A DNA stretch of 64,000 nucleotides from Muricoccus pecuniae (GTDB lineage: Bacteria; Pseudomonadota; Alphaproteobacteria; Acetobacterales; Acetobacteraceae). A model generated the notes under the pieces. That model worked only from the letters and a program-made list of their open reading frames with translations. It had not been told where the DNA came from and did no database searches. Location of the stretch: the NCBI RefSeq assembly GCF_014199205.1, contig NZ_JACIJD010000010.1, positions 1 through 64,000 of the forward strand. Reading direction: 5' to 3'. Positions 17,173 through 27,082 of this stretch are shown one piece after another; position 1 is the stretch's first letter, and each line of letters begins with the position of its first letter. Both the position numbers and the translations under genes were made by a program.

Positions 17173-17964
17173 ATGTCACGCCCCACGCCCGGCCCGTTCC
17201 ACGCCGCCCGAAATGGCCCCCAGCCGGGCCCACGAACCGGCGCCGCGCGCCCGGCCGAGGTGCGCTGCGCTGTCTGCGGCACGGAGAGCCGGCAGTCCCG
17301 CTTCCGCCCCGTCCCGCCCGAAGGCGCGCCGGACCTCGACCTGCGCCCGGGGGAGCCGCTGCGGGGGACCATGGCCTCCTGGCTGCAGCAGTGCCCGCAT
17401 TGCGGCTATGTCGCGCCGGAGATCGCCCATGCCCATCCCGCCGCGATCGAGGCCGTGGGAACGGCGCCCTTCCGCGCGCTGATCGCGGACGCGACCCACC
17501 CGCCGCTCGCCCGGCGCTTCCTCGCCTATGCCTATGTGCTGGAGGAGACGGGCGCGCTGCACGCGGCGGCGGAGGCCACGCTCCAGGCGGCCTGGGCGGC
17601 GGATGACGCGCGCAAGCCCGACCTCGCCCGCGCCTGGAGAGGGGAGGCGGTCGCCCTCTGGCGCGCCGGCCCGCCGCTGGATGCCGAGCAAACCGTGCGC
17701 GTGGTCGATGCGCTCCGCCGCGCCGAGGCCTTCGAGGATGCGGGCACAACCGCCGACCAGCTCGCCGCCACCCACCCGCCAGATGCGGTGGCGGGCGTGA
17801 TCGCGCTGGAGCAGCGGCTGATCGCCATGCGCGACGCCGGCCGCCACACCGTGGCCAGCGCCCTGCCTCCCCCCTCACGCCGGCCCCATGCCAGCCAGAC
17901 GAGCATCGCGCGGCGCGGGACGAGCCTCTGGGACCGCATCAAGGGCTTCTGGCGGCGCGGCTGA
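17173..17964 (+). CDS. Hypothetical protein with two zinc-knuckle CxxC motifs
   Basis: About 263 residues. A Cys pair in C-A-V-C-G (near residue 33) and a second in C-P-H-C-G-Y (near residue 75) probably form one zinc ribbon. The remainder is Ala-rich helix with R-F-L-A-Y-A-Y-V-L-E and A-L-R-R-A-E-A-F-E-D-A-G, resembling TPR-like repeats. This layout recalls DUF2225 proteins (Cys motifs plus helical tail), but I am not sure of the assignment. A GTG three bases upstream is an alternative start. It is encoded by itself, divergent from the peptidase gene. Confidence 0.6.
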   Translation: MSRPTPGPFHAARNGPQPGPRTGAARPAEVRCAVCGTESRQSRFRPVPPEGAPDLDLRPGEPLRGTMASWLQQCPHCGYVAPEIAHAHPAAIEAVGTAPFRALIADATHPPLARRFLAYAYVLEETGALHAAAEATLQAAWAADDARKPDLARAWRGEAVALWRAGPPLDAEQTVRVVDALRRAEAFEDAGTTADQLAATHPPDAVAGVIALEQRLIAMRDAGRHTVASALPPPSRRPHASQTSIARRGTSLWDRIKGFWRRG

Positions 17965-18017
17965 AGGGCCTGACATGGCTGGGGCGGCCTTGTCGGATTT
18001 ATGCGGGGTGGTTTAGG

Positions 18018-18033
18018 TTACGTTATAACGTTC
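18018..18033. promoter_or_regulatory. Zur box (zinc uptake regulator operator)
   Basis: The sequence contains the perfect 12-bp palindrome ACGTTATAACGT at 18020-18031, with TT and TC flanks, 13 bases before the start codon of the zinc-binding protein gene. Alphaproteobacterial Zur sites are centred on GTTATAATATAAC-like palindromes with the same TTATAA core. Repression of the following two genes in zinc-replete cells is the expected effect. Confidence 0.7.
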
Positions 18034-18044
18034 GGAGCCCACCC

Positions 18045-18995
18045 ATGCAGCGCCGTGCCCTGCTCGCCGCCCTGTCGCTTCCCGCGATCCGCCCCGCCTT
18101 CGCCCAGGCCGCGCTGCCCGTCGTCGCGAGCTTCTCCATCCTCGGCGACCTCGTCCGCCAGGTCGCGGGGGAGCGGCCGCTCGCCCTCGTCACCCTTGTC
18201 GGGCCGGACGGCGACGCGCACGACTTCCAGCCCCGCCCCTCGGACGCCGAGAAGCTGCGGGGCGCCGCCGTGCTCGTCCGCAACGGCCTGGGATACGACG
18301 ACTGGCTCGGGCGCCTCACCAATGCCGCGGGCTTCCGCGGCCAGACGGTGACGGCGAGCGGCGGTGTCACGGTCCGGGCCTCCGAGGGCGGGCATGACCA
18401 CGGCCACTCGCATGACAGCGGCGCCTCGCGCCGCCGCACCCATGCCGTGGAACCCTCCCGCACGCCGGACCCCCATGCCTGGGGGGATCCGCGCAACGTC
18501 CAGCTCTATGTCCGCGCTATCGCGGCCGGGCTCTCCTCGGCCGATCCCGGCAATGCGGCCCTCTACGCCCGCAACGCCTCCGCCTATACCGCCCGGCTCG
18601 CGGCGCTCGATGCCGAGATGCGCGCCGCCGTCGGCGCGGTGCCCGAGGCCCGGCGCAAGGTGGTCACCAGCCACGACGCCTTCGGCTATTACGGCGCTGC
18701 CTACGGCATCCGCTTCCTCGCTCCCCAGGGCATCAGCACGCATTCCGAGCCCTCCGCCTCCGATGTGGCGGCCCTCATCCGCCAGATCCGGGCAGAGGGG
18801 ATCACGGCCGTCTTCGTCGAAAACATGCACGCCACCACCACGCTCGACCGCCTGGCGCGGGAGGCCGGGCTGCGCCCGCGCGGCCGCCTCTATTCCGACG
18901 CGCTCTCCCCGCCCGACGGCCCTGCCCCGACCTATGAGGCGCTGATCCGGCACAATACCGGCCTGATCGTCCCGGCCATGCGGGGGGACGCCTGA
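18045..18995 (+). CDS. znuA: Zinc ABC transporter periplasmic binding protein (ZnuA-like)
   Basis: 316 residues with an N-terminal signal peptide (M-Q-R-R-A-L-L-A-A-L-S-L-P...A-F-A-Q-A). The cluster A-I fold is marked by V-V-A-S-F-S-I-L-G-D-L, G-D-A-H-D-F-Q-P and P-D-P-H-A-W-G-D-P, which supply metal-binding His residues. T-S-H-D-A-F-G-Y-Y-G and T-H-S-E-P-S-A-S-D follow. A His-rich loop G-G-H-D-H-G-H-S-H-D near residue 125 is characteristic of zinc-specific members. A Zur palindrome precedes it. The ABC permease and ATPase are not adjacent and must be elsewhere. Its stop overlaps the next start by one base (TGATG), so it is coupled to the porin gene. Confidence 0.9.
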   Translation: MQRRALLAALSLPAIRPAFAQAALPVVASFSILGDLVRQVAGERPLALVTLVGPDGDAHDFQPRPSDAEKLRGAAVLVRNGLGYDDWLGRLTNAAGFRGQTVTASGGVTVRASEGGHDHGHSHDSGASRRRTHAVEPSRTPDPHAWGDPRNVQLYVRAIAAGLSSADPGNAALYARNASAYTARLAALDAEMRAAVGAVPEARRKVVTSHDAFGYYGAAYGIRFLAPQGISTHSEPSASDVAALIRQIRAEGITAVFVENMHATTTLDRLAREAGLRPRGRLYSDALSPPDGPAPTYEALIRHNTGLIVPAMRGDA

Positions 18996-20206
18996 TGCGC
19001 GCGCTCTTCCTCACGGCCGCCCTCGCGGCCGCCGCGCTGCCCGCCGTGGCGCAGGTGGCGGCCGCGCCCGAGGCCGGGGTGAACCTCTATCCCCAGGTCG
19101 CGGGGGAGGCCGACCTGCGCCTCTTCTCCCTCTCCACCACCTCCGCCACGGACCGGCGCCAGCGGGGCACGAACATCTTCGCCCGGGGCGAGATCGCGAC
19201 CGGCTTCTTCCTCTCGCCCGAATGGTCTGTTCAGAACGTCATCCACATCGAGCCGGTGGGCGAGACGGAGCCGAACGGCGGCACCGCCGGTTTCCGCTAC
19301 CAGGCGGCCTATATCGAGCAGCTCCGCCTGGACTGGCGGCCGACGGACCGGCTGACGGTCTATGGCGGCAAGTTCTCCGCCCCCTTCGGCCGCGGGCACC
19401 ACGACTTCCCCGGCCTGCTGCTCGATGTCCGGGCGCATGAGGTCTACCTCATCCGCGAGAGCGTCGGCTTCGGCGGCACGGCGACCTACATCTCCGATGC
19501 CCGCTACGGGGACCACGACATCTCCGTGGCCGTTTTCGGCTTCGATACGAGCCCGCTCAGCGAGACCGCCTTCACCCGCAAGCGCTGCTGCGAGGGCGAC
19601 TTCGAGCGCTTCTCCCGCAACTCGCGGCGGCAAGGCGGGCCAGGGAACACGGGGCAAATGGACAACGTCGCCATCGCCCTGGACGGCGACAACATGCCCT
19701 TCCTGCCCAACACCTCCTACCATCTCGCGCTTCTCTCGCGCGGGCCGGGGGTGGACGGGACGAAGCGGGAGACGGGCTTCGTCGCCGGGCTGCGCCACGA
19801 GATCCGCTGGGCGCAGGACACGCGCACCCTTCTCTTCGGGGAATTCGTGCAGTTCCGCGGCGCGGGCGGCAACCCGCGCGAGGCCGGGCCGGAAATTCTC
19901 GACGACTTCGGCGGGAGCACGGGCGAGTTCACCGAGGTCACGTCCAGCGAGCGGCGCCGCTTCACCACGGTCGGGGCCCGGACCCGGCACGGCCCCTGGC
20001 GGGCCACGGTCGGCTTCCAGCGGGACGAGCGGAAGCGGACGGAGAATCCCGTGCCCCGCGCGAGCTATTTCGAGGCCTCTGTCGGGCGCGACCTGCCCCT
20101 GAACTTCCGCCTCGATGTCGGCTACCAGCGCACGGTCGGCGGCGAGAGCCGCGAGGACAAGGCCGACGCGGTCATCGCCGTGCTGGGCTGGCGAGCCCGC
20201 TTCTGA
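18995..20206 (+). CDS. Outer-membrane porin of the zinc regulon
   Basis: 403 residues with a signal peptide (M-R-A-L-F-L-T-A-A-L-A-A-A-A-L-P-A-V-A-Q) and an even pattern of alternating hydrophobic and polar residues typical of a beta-barrel. It ends in a terminal aromatic (V-L-G-W-R-A-R-F), as outer-membrane proteins require for assembly. Segments such as R-L-D-W-R-P-T-D-R-L-T-V-Y-G-G-K-F-S-A-P-F-G are porin-like. Coupling to the ZnuA-like gene behind a Zur box suggests that it admits zinc or a zinc complex into the periplasm. A family such as LbtU/OprB-type porins is possible; the exact subfamily is not certain. Confidence 0.7.
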   Translation: MRALFLTAALAAAALPAVAQVAAAPEAGVNLYPQVAGEADLRLFSLSTTSATDRRQRGTNIFARGEIATGFFLSPEWSVQNVIHIEPVGETEPNGGTAGFRYQAAYIEQLRLDWRPTDRLTVYGGKFSAPFGRGHHDFPGLLLDVRAHEVYLIRESVGFGGTATYISDARYGDHDISVAVFGFDTSPLSETAFTRKRCCEGDFERFSRNSRRQGGPGNTGQMDNVAIALDGDNMPFLPNTSYHLALLSRGPGVDGTKRETGFVAGLRHEIRWAQDTRTLLFGEFVQFRGAGGNPREAGPEILDDFGGSTGEFTEVTSSERRRFTTVGARTRHGPWRATVGFQRDERKRTENPVPRASYFEASVGRDLPLNFRLDVGYQRTVGGESREDKADAVIAVLGWRARF

Positions 20207-20285
20207 AGGCCTTGTGATCGTCCCCGGTGCCTGACCGCCGCCGCGCCCCCGCGTTCCAGCAGCGGTCTCACAGGACAGACAGGTC

Positions 20286-20516
20286 ATGACGGATATCAGC
20301 AGCATCCAGGAGCATGCCGAGGTGATCGGCGCCGACGGCGTCCATGTCGGCACGGTCGACCATGTGGAGGGCGACCGCATCAAGCTCACCAAGAACGACT
20401 CGCATGACGGCAAGCACCACTACGTCTCCGCCGGCCTGGTCGCCGGGATCGAGGACGGCCGCGTGCGCCTCTCGGCCAATGCCGATGTGGCGCTGACGCT
20501 GGAAGACGACGCCTGA
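20286..20516 (+). CDS. DUF2171 domain protein
   Basis: A 76-residue acidic protein. It has the PRC-barrel-like DUF2171 pattern: I-Q-E-H-A-E-V-I-G-A-D-G-V-H-V-G-T-V-D-H-V-E-G, then I-K-L-T-K-N-D and G-K-H-H-Y-V-S. DUF2171 proteins are short, common in Rhizobiales and Acetobacterales, and of unknown biochemical role. This gene stands alone with its own terminator. A ribosome-binding site (GACAGG) precedes the ATG. Confidence 0.8.
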   Translation: MTDISSIQEHAEVIGADGVHVGTVDHVEGDRIKLTKNDSHDGKHHYVSAGLVAGIEDGRVRLSANADVALTLEDDA

Positions 20517-20524
20517 CAGGGCGG

Positions 20525-20562
20525 TCCGGCGCGGGGAAGGGGCAAGCCTCCCCCGCGCCGGG
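20525..20562 (+). terminator. Strong GC-rich terminator hairpin after the DUF2171 gene
   Basis: CCGGCGCGGGG pairs with CCCCGCGCCGG over a 14-base loop that itself contains GG/CC pairing. The stem begins eight bases past the stop codon. It is followed by CCGTTCTGCT, with no long T run. Confidence 0.65.
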
Positions 20563-20583
20563 CCGTTCTGCTAACTCTCCTTC

Positions 20584-20949
20584 ATGTTCCGTATCTGGAT
20601 CGCCGCCGGCGCGCTCGCCGGCCTCCTGGCCGTCGGCCTCTCGGCCTATGCCGCCCACGGGCTGGCGCTGGACCCCGCGCGCACGCGCATGGTGGACAAC
20701 GCGCTGACCCAGCAGGGCTGGCACGCCCTGGCCCTCATCGCCACCGGCATCATGGCGGATCGCTGGGGCGGCTGGCTGGTGAACGGCGCCGGGGCCGCCT
20801 TCCTGGCGGGGATGCTGCTCTTCTGCGGGGCCGTCTGGACCGTGGCGATCACCGGCCGCAGCCTCGGCTCCGTCGCGCCCACGGGCGGGATGCTGCTGAT
20901 GCTGGGCTGGCTCCTGCTGGCCGTCTCGGCCCTGACCAACCGCGCATGA
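20584..20949 (+). CDS. DUF423 small integral membrane protein
   Basis: 121 residues with four hydrophobic helices. It has the DUF423 hallmarks A-G-A-L-A-G-L-L-A-V-G-L-S-A-Y-A-A-H-G, then Q-Q-G-W-H-A-L-A-L and a C-terminal G-G-M-L-L-M-L-G-W. DUF423 (YgdD) proteins are inner-membrane proteins of unknown function. The stop codon overlaps the start of the methyltransferase gene by four bases (ATGA). The YgdD-RlmM pairing is known from Gammaproteobacteria, so this linkage appears old. Confidence 0.85.
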   Translation: MFRIWIAAGALAGLLAVGLSAYAAHGLALDPARTRMVDNALTQQGWHALALIATGIMADRWGGWLVNGAGAAFLAGMLLFCGAVWTVAITGRSLGSVAPTGGMLLMLGWLLLAVSALTNRA

Positions 20950-21857
20950 TCCGCTCCGCCTATCTGGCGGCGGAAGGGTTCGAGGCGGATCTGGCGGAGG
21001 ACCTGCGCCGCGCCGGGCGGCGCCTCGGCGGCTGGCACGGGCCGCTCGCCCTCTCCCTCGATCCTGCCCCCGAAGGCCCGAACGCCACGCCCTGGGCCCT
21101 GGATGTCTGGGACGCACCGCGGGAAATCCCGGTGCCCTCCATCCGCGCCGCGGCCGACGCGCTGCGCGCGATCCAGCGCAACTGGGCGCTGCTGGACGTG
21201 CTGCACCACCGCCGCGCCGCCCTCATCCGCGACGCCCTGCCGCCGCTGCGCCCGAAGCCGATCGCCTTCCCCCAGATGCCGCCGACCTCCCATCTCGGGG
21301 CCTGGACGCTGCTCGCGCAGGACCGGCTCCTCGCCAGCCCGACGAAGAGCAGCCCCTTCGTGAACGGCGCGCCGGTCTTCATCGAGGACCGGGAGGGGCC
21401 GCCCAGCCGGGCCTATCTCAAGCTGTGGGAAGCCCTGACCCGCATCGGCCGCTGGCCCGGGGCTGGGGAGCACTGCCTCGACCTCGGCGCCGTGCCGGGC
21501 GGGTGGAGCTGGGCGCTGGCGCGGCTCGGCGCCGAGGTCACGGCCGTGGACAAGGCCGAGATGGACCCCGGCGTCGCCGCCCTGCCGAACGTGACTGTGC
21601 GGAAGGAGAGCGCCTTCGGCCTCGATCCTTTCCCGGTGGATTGGCTGTTCAGCGACGTCATCTGCTACCCCGCCCGTCTCCTCGGCCTTGTGCGGCGATG
21701 GATGGAGGCAGGGGCGGCGCGGAACATCGTGGTGACCATCAAGTTCCAGGGCGTGACGGACCATGACACCGCTGCCGCCTTCGCTGCCATCCCCGGCGGA
21801 CGGGTGTTCCACGGCGGCTACAACAAGCACGAGCTGATGTTCGCCTGGCCTGCCTGA
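20946..21857 (+). CDS. rlmM: RlmM-like rRNA 2'-O-ribose methyltransferase
   Basis: 303 residues. The C-terminal half is a Rossmann-fold FtsJ/RrmJ-type methyltransferase with the SAM motif C-L-D-L-G-A-V-P-G-G-W-S-W-A-L, acidic loop T-A-V-D-K-A-E, catalytic-site region L-F-S-D-V-I-C-Y-P and V-V-T-I-K-F-Q-G-V with the expected Lys. The N-terminal part is a shorter THUMP-like region. RlmM methylates C2498 of 23S rRNA in E. coli. This protein is smaller than the 366-residue E. coli enzyme, so orthology is probable rather than sure. It is coupled to DUF423. Confidence 0.75.
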   Translation: MIRSAYLAAEGFEADLAEDLRRAGRRLGGWHGPLALSLDPAPEGPNATPWALDVWDAPREIPVPSIRAAADALRAIQRNWALLDVLHHRRAALIRDALPPLRPKPIAFPQMPPTSHLGAWTLLAQDRLLASPTKSSPFVNGAPVFIEDREGPPSRAYLKLWEALTRIGRWPGAGEHCLDLGAVPGGWSWALARLGAEVTAVDKAEMDPGVAALPNVTVRKESAFGLDPFPVDWLFSDVICYPARLLGLVRRWMEAGAARNIVVTIKFQGVTDHDTAAAFAAIPGGRVFHGGYNKHELMFAWPA

Positions 21858-21876
21858 TCCGCCGGGGCGGGCAGGT

Positions 21877-22767
21877 TCAGGGCGCGTCGGCGCCGATCGG
21901 CTCGGCCACCTTGCGCGGGATGCTGCCTTTCCAGGCCCCCTCCCGCGCCGCCCAGGCCCGGGTGAACTCCGCGCCGAGAAGGAAGACCTGCGCGGAGTAG
22001 TAGACCCAGACGAGGACGACGATCAGCGCGCCCGCCGCGCCATAGCTCTCGGCCATGCCGCTGCCGCCGATATACCAGCTGATGATCTGCTTCCCCAGGC
22101 TGAAGAGGAAGGCGGTGATAACCGCGCCCACCGCCACGTCCCGCCAGGCCAGCTCCCGGTCCGGCAGGATCTTATAGATGGCGGCGAAGAGCAGCGAGAC
22201 CATGCCGAGGCTGACGATGAAGTTCATCACCTTCAGCAGGACCTCCAACGCCGGCAGGAAGCCGGTGATCCAGCCGCCGAAAGCCGAGAGAAGGGCCGAG
22301 ACGAGCAGCGAGACGAGGAGGAGGAAGCCTGTCGCCCCCACCAGCCCGATCGAGAGGGCGCGGGCCCTGACGAGGGCGGTGACGGAAACCGGCCGCGCCT
22401 CGGCCTGCCAGATGACGTTCAGCGCGCCCTGAAGCTCGGCGAAGACGCCTGAGGCCGTGACGAAAAGGATGCCGAAGCCGATCAGCGCGGCGAGGCCCTT
22501 GCCGCCGGTCTCGCCGGAGCTGCCCTTCATCACCTCCACGATCGCCTGTCCCCCCTCCTTGCCGACGAGGCCGGTGAGCTGCGCGGAGACGGCCTCGTTC
22601 ACCATCGTCTGGCCGAAGAAGAAACCGGCGATGGCGACGGAAACGACGAGCAGCGGCGCAATGGAAAAAAGGGTGTAGCAGGCAATGGCGGCACCCCGCG
22701 TCATCGCCTCATGCTCGACGAAGCCTGAGAGCGCGTCCTTGATGAGCCTCCACGCCCTGCCGAACAT
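21877..22767 (-). CDS. YihY/BrkB-family inner-membrane protein
   Basis: 296 residues beginning MFGRAWRLIKDALSGFVEHE. Six predicted membrane helices; the family motif G-A-A-I-A-C-Y-T-L-F-S-I-A-P-L-L follows the first amphipathic helix. Later segments include W-Q-A-E-A-R-P, I-L-P-D-R-E-L-A-W-R-D-V-A-V-G-A and L-V-W-V-Y-Y-S-A-Q-V-F-L-L-G-A-E-F-T. The family was once called ribonuclease BN in error; its function is unknown, with links to complement resistance in Bordetella. The start at 22767 is chosen over 22830 because the extension lacks family similarity and GAAGCGGAA lies just upstream. Confidence 0.88.
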   Translation of the reverse strand: MFGRAWRLIKDALSGFVEHEAMTRGAAIACYTLFSIAPLLVVSVAIAGFFFGQTMVNEAVSAQLTGLVGKEGGQAIVEVMKGSSGETGGKGLAALIGFGILFVTASGVFAELQGALNVIWQAEARPVSVTALVRARALSIGLVGATGFLLLVSLLVSALLSAFGGWITGFLPALEVLLKVMNFIVSLGMVSLLFAAIYKILPDRELAWRDVAVGAVITAFLFSLGKQIISWYIGGSGMAESYGAAGALIVVLVWVYYSAQVFLLGAEFTRAWAAREGAWKGSIPRKVAEPIGADAP

Positions 22768-22893
22768 TTCCGCTTCTAAGGCCTCCTGCTGCGTCAGGGT
22801 GAGAAGCGGGAAGCATGGCCCCGGTTGCAAGGCGGGAAGAAGCTTCGCGCCGGTGTGGCTGCCGAGCCGCCGAGCCGGGCGGGAAGGGCGGCC

Positions 22894-25089
<2,196 letters not shown>

Positions 25090-25154
25090 GGTCCCCGGAA
25101 CATAGGGGGGACGGGGCGGGTTTTCAGCCCTTTTCGGCCGGGCCGGGGAAGAGC

Positions 25155-25728
25155 TCAGCCGGGGTCTAAGGCATAGCGGGCGAGGGTCTGCCGCGCCTTC
25201 TCCACGTCGAAGTCGGGGCGGCGCTGGAAGACGGAGAAGTCCTCCGCGATGGCCAGCTCCCGCGCGAAGCCGCGCACGACATGGTACTCGCGGTGGGAGC
25301 TGAAATCATGCATCACCAGCACCGCGTCCGGCCGGCAGCGGAGCAGGACCTGCATGGCGCAGGCCACGCGGAACCGGCCATCCACCATGTAGAGGTCGGC
25401 AGCTTCGGCGCCCGGTATCGTCCAGGGAGCCTCATGATAGCCCGGCTAGCGGTCCCGGGTGGCAGGATCCGTAAGGCGTCCCCAGTCGCCGGTCGGGCCG
25501 ATATCGGCATGGAGCAGGCGCGGCTGCGTCCAGCCCGGCCGGGAGGCACAGGCCCGCGCCACCTCGTCCAGCCATTCGGTGGATGCATCGACCGAGACGA
25601 CCGGCCCTTCAACCAGGGAGGCAGCAAGGCAGGTGCTGCCTCCCGCGCCGAGTTCCACATAGCTGCGGGCACAGCGAACGACACTCTCAGACGCGGGGGA
25701 CAGGGACGGGGTAGGCGTCTTCGCTCAC
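25155..25728 (-). pseudogene. SAM-methyltransferase-like gene broken by an in-frame amber codon
   Basis: One frame from about 25688 down to 25155 reads E-S-V-V-R-C-A-R-S-Y-V-E-L-G-A-G-G-S-T, V-V-S-V-D-A-S-T-E-W-L, L-L-H-A-D-I-G-P-T-G-D-W-G and D-L-Y-M-V-D-G-R-F-R-V-A-C-A, ending A-R-Y-A-L-D-P-G. It is broken only by TAG at 25446-25448, where Trp (TGG) would fit. The head lacks a start in this frame; a GTG at 25728 (V-S-E-D-A-Y-P) lies in another frame, so a second lesion is probable. G-A-G-G-S-T and V-D-A-S suggest a class I methyltransferase fold like those encoded with glycosyltransferases. Suppressed or reassigned stop usage is unlikely because TAG ends neighbouring genes. Confidence 0.65.
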
Positions 25729-25814
25729 GGGACTATCGCGCAGGGTGGGAGGCGAGCTTAGTGCATCCTCGGCCCGCGCGCGCCGGGTTACCTGGACCTC
25801 GGCTGCCACCCCGC

Positions 25815-26168
25815 TCAGGCCGCGGCGGGCTCGGCGAGGTGGCGGGCGAAGGCGTCGCGCGTCGCGGCCATGGCCTGGGCGGCGTTCTCCGCGTGCCGGC
25901 GAGCGGCCTTCTCCTGGCTGTCGACCTCGTCGACGGCCTCGGCCGCTGCCTCCGCGCTCTCGGCGAATCCGTCGCGCAGCTCCTCCAGCCAGGCTTGCAC
26001 CTCCTCGGCATCGCCGGCTTCCCGCAGCTGGGCGACCACGGCGTCCACCTCCCGTGCCATGCGGTCCGGGCTCGCGCCGCGCTGCATCACGGCGCCGAGC
26101 CGGTTGAAGGCCACGCGCGGGGGAGAGGGCGCGCGACGCTGCGCGGCCTGGGCTGGCTTGGAGGCCAT
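25815..26168 (-). CDS. Hypothetical Ala-rich helical protein (117 aa)
   Basis: The product begins MASKPAQAAQRRAPSPPRVA. After a basic, disordered N-terminus it is a long Ala/Glu-rich amphipathic helix (E-V-D-A-V-V-A-Q-L-R-E-A-G, A-E-A-A-A-E-A-V-D-E-V). AGGAAGAG lies at good distance before the ATG at 26168 and sets the start. The shape is that of a phasin-like or small coiled-coil protein, but no family motif is present. It is encoded upstream of and antiparallel to tRNA-Thr, with no operon partner. Confidence 0.6.
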   Translation of the reverse strand: MASKPAQAAQRRAPSPPRVAFNRLGAVMQRGASPDRMAREVDAVVAQLREAGDAEEVQAWLEELRDGFAESAEAAAEAVDEVDSQEKAARRHAENAAQAMAATRDAFARHLAEPAAA

Positions 26169-26311
26169 GGTCGACTCTTCCTGGTTGTCGGTGATGATCC
26201 CGGCCAATATAGTTGCTGTTCGAGCTTTGTTCCAGAGTCCGCCTCTTCTGAACCCCGCCGGGGCGGGCTTCGCTTGGCGTGCGGTATGGTCTAGAAGACG
26301 GGCTCGGCCCT

Positions 26312-26383
<72 letters not shown>

Positions 26384-26429
26384 CCGCCCTGCCTCAGGGC
26401 CAGGGCCGGATGCGCCCCGCTCTGGAGCC

Positions 26430-26558
26430 CTAGCTCCCCTTGGGAAGGCTGGGCAGGCCCTCGAACTCGTCGAAGCGGGTCTGCGCGACGCGAGCGGCCA
26501 GATGGGCGGCGATGAGCGCCCCGAGGATGGTCGGGAACAAGATCAACATGGGAAGCAT
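26430..26558 (-). CDS. Small single-pass membrane protein (42 aa)
   Basis: The frame encodes M-L-P-M-L-I-L-F-P-T-I-L-G-A-L-I-A-A-H-L followed by an amphipathic tail (A-A-R-V-A-Q-T-R-F-D-E-F-E-G). That is one hydrophobic helix and a short charged C-terminus, typical of bacterial membrane microproteins. GGAAGGA stands just before the first ATG; the second ATG (26549, 39 aa) has better spacing to it. No homologous family is recognised. Codon use matches the neighbouring core genes, which supports it being real. Confidence 0.5.
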   Translation of the reverse strand: MLPMLILFPTILGALIAAHLAARVAQTRFDEFEGLPSLPKGS

Positions 26559-26681
26559 TCCTTCCGGTCGGCCCCCTCATCCCGCGCGACGGGGTGGGCA
26601 CAGTGATGGAGTCGCGTGTGCCGGTCCCTTTCGGGGACGATGGGGCTGCATGCGGGGATGCAGCCGCGTCCGGCTGAGAGT

Positions 26682-26942
26682 TCAGGCAGTGCCGACCGTT
26701 GCGAAGCCGTCCCGGTTGGTGGCGCGAACGACGGCGGCGAAGAGGCGCAGCGCCTCCGGCCCGCCCTGGTCCAGCAGGGTGCCGGACTCCATCTCGGCGG
26801 CCAGTAGTTCGGCATGCTCGGCCAGTGTTTCCGCCGCCCGGCGCAGGGCCTCACGCGACAGCGTCAGCTGCAGCTCGTCGGGCAGGGCGTGCCACGCGCT
26901 CGGGACATGCGCGCTCTCCCCGGAGTTTTGGACGGAGTGCAC
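26682..26942 (-). CDS. Hypothetical helical protein (86 aa)
   Basis: From a GTG at 26942, preceded by AAAGGAAAA, the product reads V-H-S-V-Q-N-S-G-E-S-A-H-V-P-S, then W-H-A-L-P-D-E-L-Q-L-T-L-S-R-E-A-L and A-E-M-E-S-G-T-L-L-D-Q-G-G-P-E-A-L. It is helical and acidic with no membrane segment. The L-x-R-A-A-E-T-L-A-E-H-A-E-L-L-A stretch is a good amphipathic helix. Family unknown. An extension to 27008 is Arg-rich and probably non-coding. Confidence 0.5.
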   Translation of the reverse strand: MHSVQNSGESAHVPSAWHALPDELQLTLSREALRRAAETLAEHAELLAAEMESGTLLDQGGPEALRLFAAVVRATNRDGFATVGTA

Positions 26943-27082
26943 GGGTGGTTTTCCTTTTCCGGAAGCCCTCCTGGCACGGTGTCGCCCCTCTCGGGTGCAA
27001 GTCCGCACTCTCCGCCCGATAGGTTAACCCTTGGTGAGCGCCGGGGGATCTGGCCGGATATGCCCGGCCCGCCTCGCCGGAT

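Noticed and set aside
25090-25154. LexA box upstream of uvrB
   Set aside because: No GTTC-N7-GTTC pattern in this stretch; only an isolated GAAC.
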